Of a DNA stretch of 8,465 nucleotides, positions 6,182-8,465 are shown piece after piece; positions within the stretch are counted from its first letter, which is position 1; each line of letters begins with the position of its first letter. The stretch covers positions 1 to 8,465 of the forward strand of contig JAPUFN010000107.1 in the NCBI GenBank assembly GCA_027293665.1, in the 5' to 3' direction. The stretch comes from Gammaproteobacteria bacterium. Its GTDB lineage: Bacteria; Pseudomonadota; Gammaproteobacteria; Pseudomonadales; Azotimanducaceae. The notes below the pieces were generated by a model. It was not told where the DNA came from, did no database searches, and worked only from the letters and a program-made list of their open reading frames with translations. The position numbers were made by a program, and so were the translations under genes.

Positions 6182-7194
6182 TGCTGGCGGATTTCGAACG
6201 CTATCCACTGACGTTCGGCCCATCGCCAATCGAGAAGCTGCCGCGCCTGTCGGCCGCGTTGGATGACCGGGTAGAACTCTACGCCAAACGCGAGGACTGC
6301 AACTCGGGCCTTGCGTTTGGCGGCAACAAACTACGCAAACTCGAATACATCGTTCCGGATGCCATAGCAGCCGGCGCCGACACGCTTGTCACCATTGGCG
6401 GCGTGCAATCCAATCACACGCGACTTGTGGCCGCCACAGCCGCAAAAATCGGCATGAAATGTCGTCTCATCCAGGAGAACTGGGTCCCACAGCACGAAGC
6501 CCTTTACGACCGGGTTGGCAACATTCTGCTCTCCCGGGTCCTCGGTGCCGATATCGAACTGGTAGATGCAGGTTTTGACATCGGCATACGTTCGAGCTGG
6601 GAAGCCGCCATTGCAGACGTCGAGGCAAAAGGCGGCCGACCCTATCCAATTCCGGCAGGCGCATCGGTCCACAAATACGGCGGGCTTGGCTTCGTCGGCT
6701 TTGCAGATGAAGTTCGCGTCCAGGAAGAAGAACTTGGATTGACTTTCGACTACATCGTGGTGTGTACCGTAACCGGCTCCACGCATGCCGGAATGATTGT
6801 CGGATTTGCCTCAGACGGCCGATCTCGCAACGTCATCGGCATCGACGCCTCCGGCACGCCGGACAAGACTTTCGCACAGGTCCTCGATATCGCTCAGAAA
6901 ACCGCCTCGCTGGTGGGCCTGCAACAACCGATCACCGCAGACGATGTGGTTCTAAAGCGCGACTACGCCTACCCCACTTACGGTATTCCATCGGCAGAGA
7001 CCAATGCGGCAATCCGCTTGTGCGCTCGCACCGAAGGCATGCTGACCGACCCGGTCTACGAGGGTAAATCGATGCAGGGATTGCTCGACCTGGTTCGCAA
7101 AGGCTTTTTCCCAAAAGGCGCGAAAATACTCTACGCCCACCTCGGCGGTGTGCCAGCCATCAATGCTTACAGTGAAACCTACCGCAATGGTTGA
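6181..7194 (+). CDS. acdS: 1-aminocyclopropane-1-carboxylate deaminase
   Basis: A 337-aa PLP enzyme that opens the ring of ACC, the ethylene precursor, giving 2-oxobutanoate and ammonia. It aligns along its whole length with Pseudomonas AcdS (about 338 aa) with a one-residue offset. It starts [13 protein letters not shown] and carries [20 protein letters not shown] with Lys50 as the PLP lysine, QSN (76-78) near the substrate, and SVTGST-like [10 protein letters not shown] in the phosphate-binding region. The residues that separate ACC deaminase from D-cysteine desulfhydrase are of the deaminase type: Glu294 in DPVYEGKSM and Leu321 in YAHLGG, where desulfhydrases have Ser and Thr. One active-region change is His79 where the Pseudomonas protein has Gln. 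No Shine-Dalgarno is seen; translation probably depends on the TGATG overlap with the SH3 gene. The enzyme is cytoplasmic. No ACC-related regulator (acdR) is nearby. Confidence 0.93.
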   Translation: MLADFERYPLTFGPSPIEKLPRLSAALDDRVELYAKREDCNSGLAFGGNKLRKLEYIVPDAIAAGADTLVTIGGVQSNHTRLVAATAAKIGMKCRLIQENWVPQHEALYDRVGNILLSRVLGADIELVDAGFDIGIRSSWEAAIADVEAKGGRPYPIPAGASVHKYGGLGFVGFADEVRVQEEELGLTFDYIVVCTVTGSTHAGMIVGFASDGRSRNVIGIDASGTPDKTFAQVLDIAQKTASLVGLQQPITADDVVLKRDYAYPTYGIPSAETNAAIRLCARTEGMLTDPVYEGKSMQGLLDLVRKGFFPKGAKILYAHLGGVPAINAYSETYRNG

Positions 7195-7204
7195 CTACCA
7201 CCAC

Positions 7205-7245
7205 GGACCATCTCTTCGAGTCTGATCAGGCCTGCCAGATGGTCC
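7205..7245. terminator. Inverted repeat between convergent acdS and PCD genes
   Basis: GGACCATCT (7205-7213) and AGATGGTCC (7237-7245) are perfect 9-bp inverted arms around a 23-nt loop that contains the smaller palindromes CTGATCAG and CAGGCCTG. It lies in the 84-bp gap between two convergent genes, where a two-way terminator is expected. There is no T-run on either side, so it may instead act as an RNA-stabilising stem. Confidence 0.4.
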
Positions 7246-7278
7246 AGTTGCCAACCAGAAGCGAGTTGAGTTGGAAGA

Positions 7279-7590
7279 TCAGCGGCCATTCGCAGCCTGG
7301 TCCATCTCTGAAGCGAGTTTGAAATCGCGGGCAGACAGGCCGCCTGCATCGTGGGTGGTCAAATCTACGACAACGGTTCGATAGACGTTGAACCACTCAG
7401 GATGATGGTTCATCCGCTCCGCAATCAATGCGATCCTGGTCATGAAACCAAACGCTTCCACAAAATCAGAAAACTGGTAGGTCTTGTGAAGTTTGTCTGT
7501 CGCAATTTCCCAGGGTGCTGCAGCCTGTTCGTTCAGGATTTTTAACTCGGATTGGATTTCGGCGGCGGAGAGTGCAGTTGTTGCCATCAT
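7279..7590 (-). CDS. phhB: Pterin-4a-carbinolamine dehydratase (4a-hydroxytetrahydrobiopterin dehydratase)
   Basis: A 103-aa protein of the PCD/DCoH family, normal length. It removes water from 4a-hydroxytetrahydropterin so the pterin cofactor can be recycled after aromatic amino acid hydroxylation (phenylalanine to tyrosine). The family signature [20 protein letters not shown] (61-80) followed by [13 protein letters not shown] is complete. His62, His63 and His80 match the three active-site histidines of the mammalian protein with the same spacing. Trp27 and the WEI strand fit the N-terminal part. Two ATGs stand side by side at the start; GGGA lies 4 nt before the first and 7 before the second, so the second (7587) is possibly the real one. 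It lies downstream of the partial DUF5916 gene by 73 bp on the same strand, and no phenylalanine hydroxylase gene is in view, so the symbol rests on family only. Confidence 0.92.
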   Translation of the reverse strand: MMATTALSAAEIQSELKILNEQAAAPWEIATDKLHKTYQFSDFVEAFGFMTRIALIAERMNHHPEWFNVYRTVVVDLTTHDAGGLSARDFKLASEMDQAANGR

Positions 7591-7633
7591 TTTTCCCGGC
7601 TGATCGGCGAATTGAAGTTACCCGCCGGCTGGC

Positions 7634-7657
7634 AAAAACACAAACCGTGAAGCCGGT
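7634..7657 (-). terminator. Possible intrinsic terminator of the right-hand DUF5916 gene
   Basis: On the minus strand, just after the stop, ACCG-GCTTCA-CGGT forms a short 4-bp stem, followed by TTGTGTTTTT. An overlapping palindrome CCGGTACCGG lies at 7653-7662. The T-rich tail supports a terminator, but the stem is short, so some read-through to the dehydratase gene is possible. Confidence 0.35.
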
Positions 7658-7663
7658 ACCGGG

Positions 7664-8465
7664 TTAGTTTAATACATCGATGATGCGTGAATATTTGATG
7701 ATGAACTCCCGTCGAGTGTCATCGCCCGGAAAATCCTCGTCGCTCGACAGTTCGTTGTAGACGAGATACAAACCGGCATTAGCGGACTGCAGCCAGGAAA
7801 ACCGTATATTCGATGCAACAGAATCGCCACGATCGTCATATTGAATCAAGGCTTCCAGGGCGATCTTTGGCGTGAAGGAATACGAAATACGTAACCGGCC
7901 GACGTTTACCTCGAAGTCACCGTCCGGCGTGTCCAAATCGATGTCGTTGTAATTCCAGGAGAACTCCGTATTGAAGTTTTCACTGAATCGATAGCGTATC
8001 TTAGGTTCCAATGACAGACGATCCCCACTGAAAAAACCGCCAACGCGCATCGAAACGTCCAGGCTCAGCGGCGCCCCCTGATCGGATTTGAACGCCAGTT
8101 GCAGTTCTTTATTGTCGTATTCGCCGATCGGCACGAAAACACCATCGATAATTTCAAAGGCCGTCCGGACATCTTCGTGGGTAAAGTTCACTCCGGTGGA
8201 AATCTGCATTCCTGAACGCCATTCCCAGTGGTTGTCGATATGCAGGAATCCCGTTTCATAGTTACCATCAAAATCCCAGAAACCCCGATAGGAAACGTGC
8301 GGCCGCAGTTCATGCAGGCCCCAGAAATTGTCCGGCCGGAATCGCCGTTGCGAGCGAAACGAGAACTTGCGGTAGTCTGTTCGAGAGAGGAAGCCAACTT
8401 CAGGGTTGAAGTCTTCACCCACCTCCGAGTAAGCGACATTATTCGACCAGGCCACCGAGTTGTAT
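7664..8465 (-). CDS. DUF5916 family protein, C-terminal part (partial)
   Basis: The last 266 residues of a protein whose frame runs open off the right edge; the true start is outside the window. The visible part is barrel-like: regular strands rich in aromatic and charged residues (GFLSRTDYRKFSFRSQRRFR, LRPHVSYRGFWDF, YETGFLHIDNHWEWRSGMQ, LRISYSFTPKIALEALIQYD). The end, NIRFSWLQSANAGLYLVYNE followed by a terminal strand REFIIKYSRIIDVLN, is the pattern I associate with DUF5916 C-termini, in which a strand RxxWxxxPGxxLFLVYNE precedes the last beta strand. It is thus a probable outer-membrane barrel relative of the 2408-5005 protein, though the two C-terminal halves are quite different in sequence. 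A GTG at 8453-8455 is internal, since homologous-looking sequence (YNS) continues ahead of it. Confidence 0.8.
   Translation of the reverse strand, partial: YNSVAWSNNVAYSEVGEDFNPEVGFLSRTDYRKFSFRSQRRFRPDNFWGLHELRPHVSYRGFWDFDGNYETGFLHIDNHWEWRSGMQISTGVNFTHEDVRTAFEIIDGVFVPIGEYDNKELQLAFKSDQGAPLSLDVSMRVGGFFSGDRLSLEPKIRYRFSENFNTEFSWNYNDIDLDTPDGDFEVNVGRLRISYSFTPKIALEALIQYDDRGDSVASNIRFSWLQSANAGLYLVYNELSSDEDFPGDDTRREFIIKYSRIIDVLN

Noticed and set aside
6009..6266. Alternative plus-strand frame continuing past the SH3 gene as a restored C-terminus by frameshift
   Set aside because: The alternative frame gives a segment with internal Glu residues rather than a convincing membrane helix, so a frameshift is not supported by sequence alone.
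6181..7194. Annotation as D-cysteine desulfhydrase (dcyD)
   Set aside because: The two distinguishing positions are Glu294 and Leu321, as in ACC deaminase, and the full-length similarity is to AcdS.

Overview
The window looks like a piece of chromosome from a marine-type gammaproteobacterium. That placement is inference, resting on gene content (two DUF5916 outer-membrane-type proteins, a TIGR04211/YgiM-like SH3 protein, a pterin-4a-carbinolamine dehydratase, a selenoprotein), moderate GC content and dense gene packing. There is no rRNA, tRNA, CRISPR array, integrase or insertion sequence.

The most notable item is at the left edge on the minus strand. A thioredoxin-fold protein appears to stop at an in-frame TGA (160-162), but this TGA sits exactly at the selenocysteine of the iodothyronine deiodinase motif (FGSYT-U-PPF). 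The frame stays open after it to the window edge, carrying the other deiodinase hallmarks (YIREAHPEEGW). A GC-rich stem-loop at the right distance behind the UGA has the form of a bacterial SECIS element. I read this as one bacterial deiodinase-like selenoprotein gene cut by the window edge; ordinary gene callers would truncate it at 109 aa or less.

Divergent from it, positions 643-1791 hold a two-gene plus-strand unit: a VOC/glyoxalase-fold protein with an in-frame 15-bp minisatellite, then a Nudix hydrolase of the CDP-choline pyrophosphatase type. This converges, with a 4-nt overlap, on a minus-strand GyrI-like effector-binding protein (1788-2282). From 2408 to 5005 runs a complete exported DUF5916 protein with an N-terminal CBM9-like domain, preceded by a good sigma70-type -10 box. 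It converges on a small secreted protein of unknown function (5017-5421, minus).

After a 193-bp divergent intergenic region comes a plus-strand pair joined by a TGATG overlap: a YgiM-like SH3/coiled-coil protein that lacks the expected C-terminal membrane helix, and a PLP enzyme (6181-7194) whose active-site residues mark it as a true 1-aminocyclopropane-1-carboxylate (ACC) deaminase rather than a D-cysteine desulfhydrase. The right end is on the minus strand: a pterin-4a-carbinolamine dehydratase (7279-7590) and, upstream of it, the C-terminal part of a second DUF5916 protein running off the edge.

Apart from the two tight pairs (VOC-Nudix and SH3-acdS), I see no single pathway linking the genes; this reads as ordinary chromosome with one unusual recoded gene.
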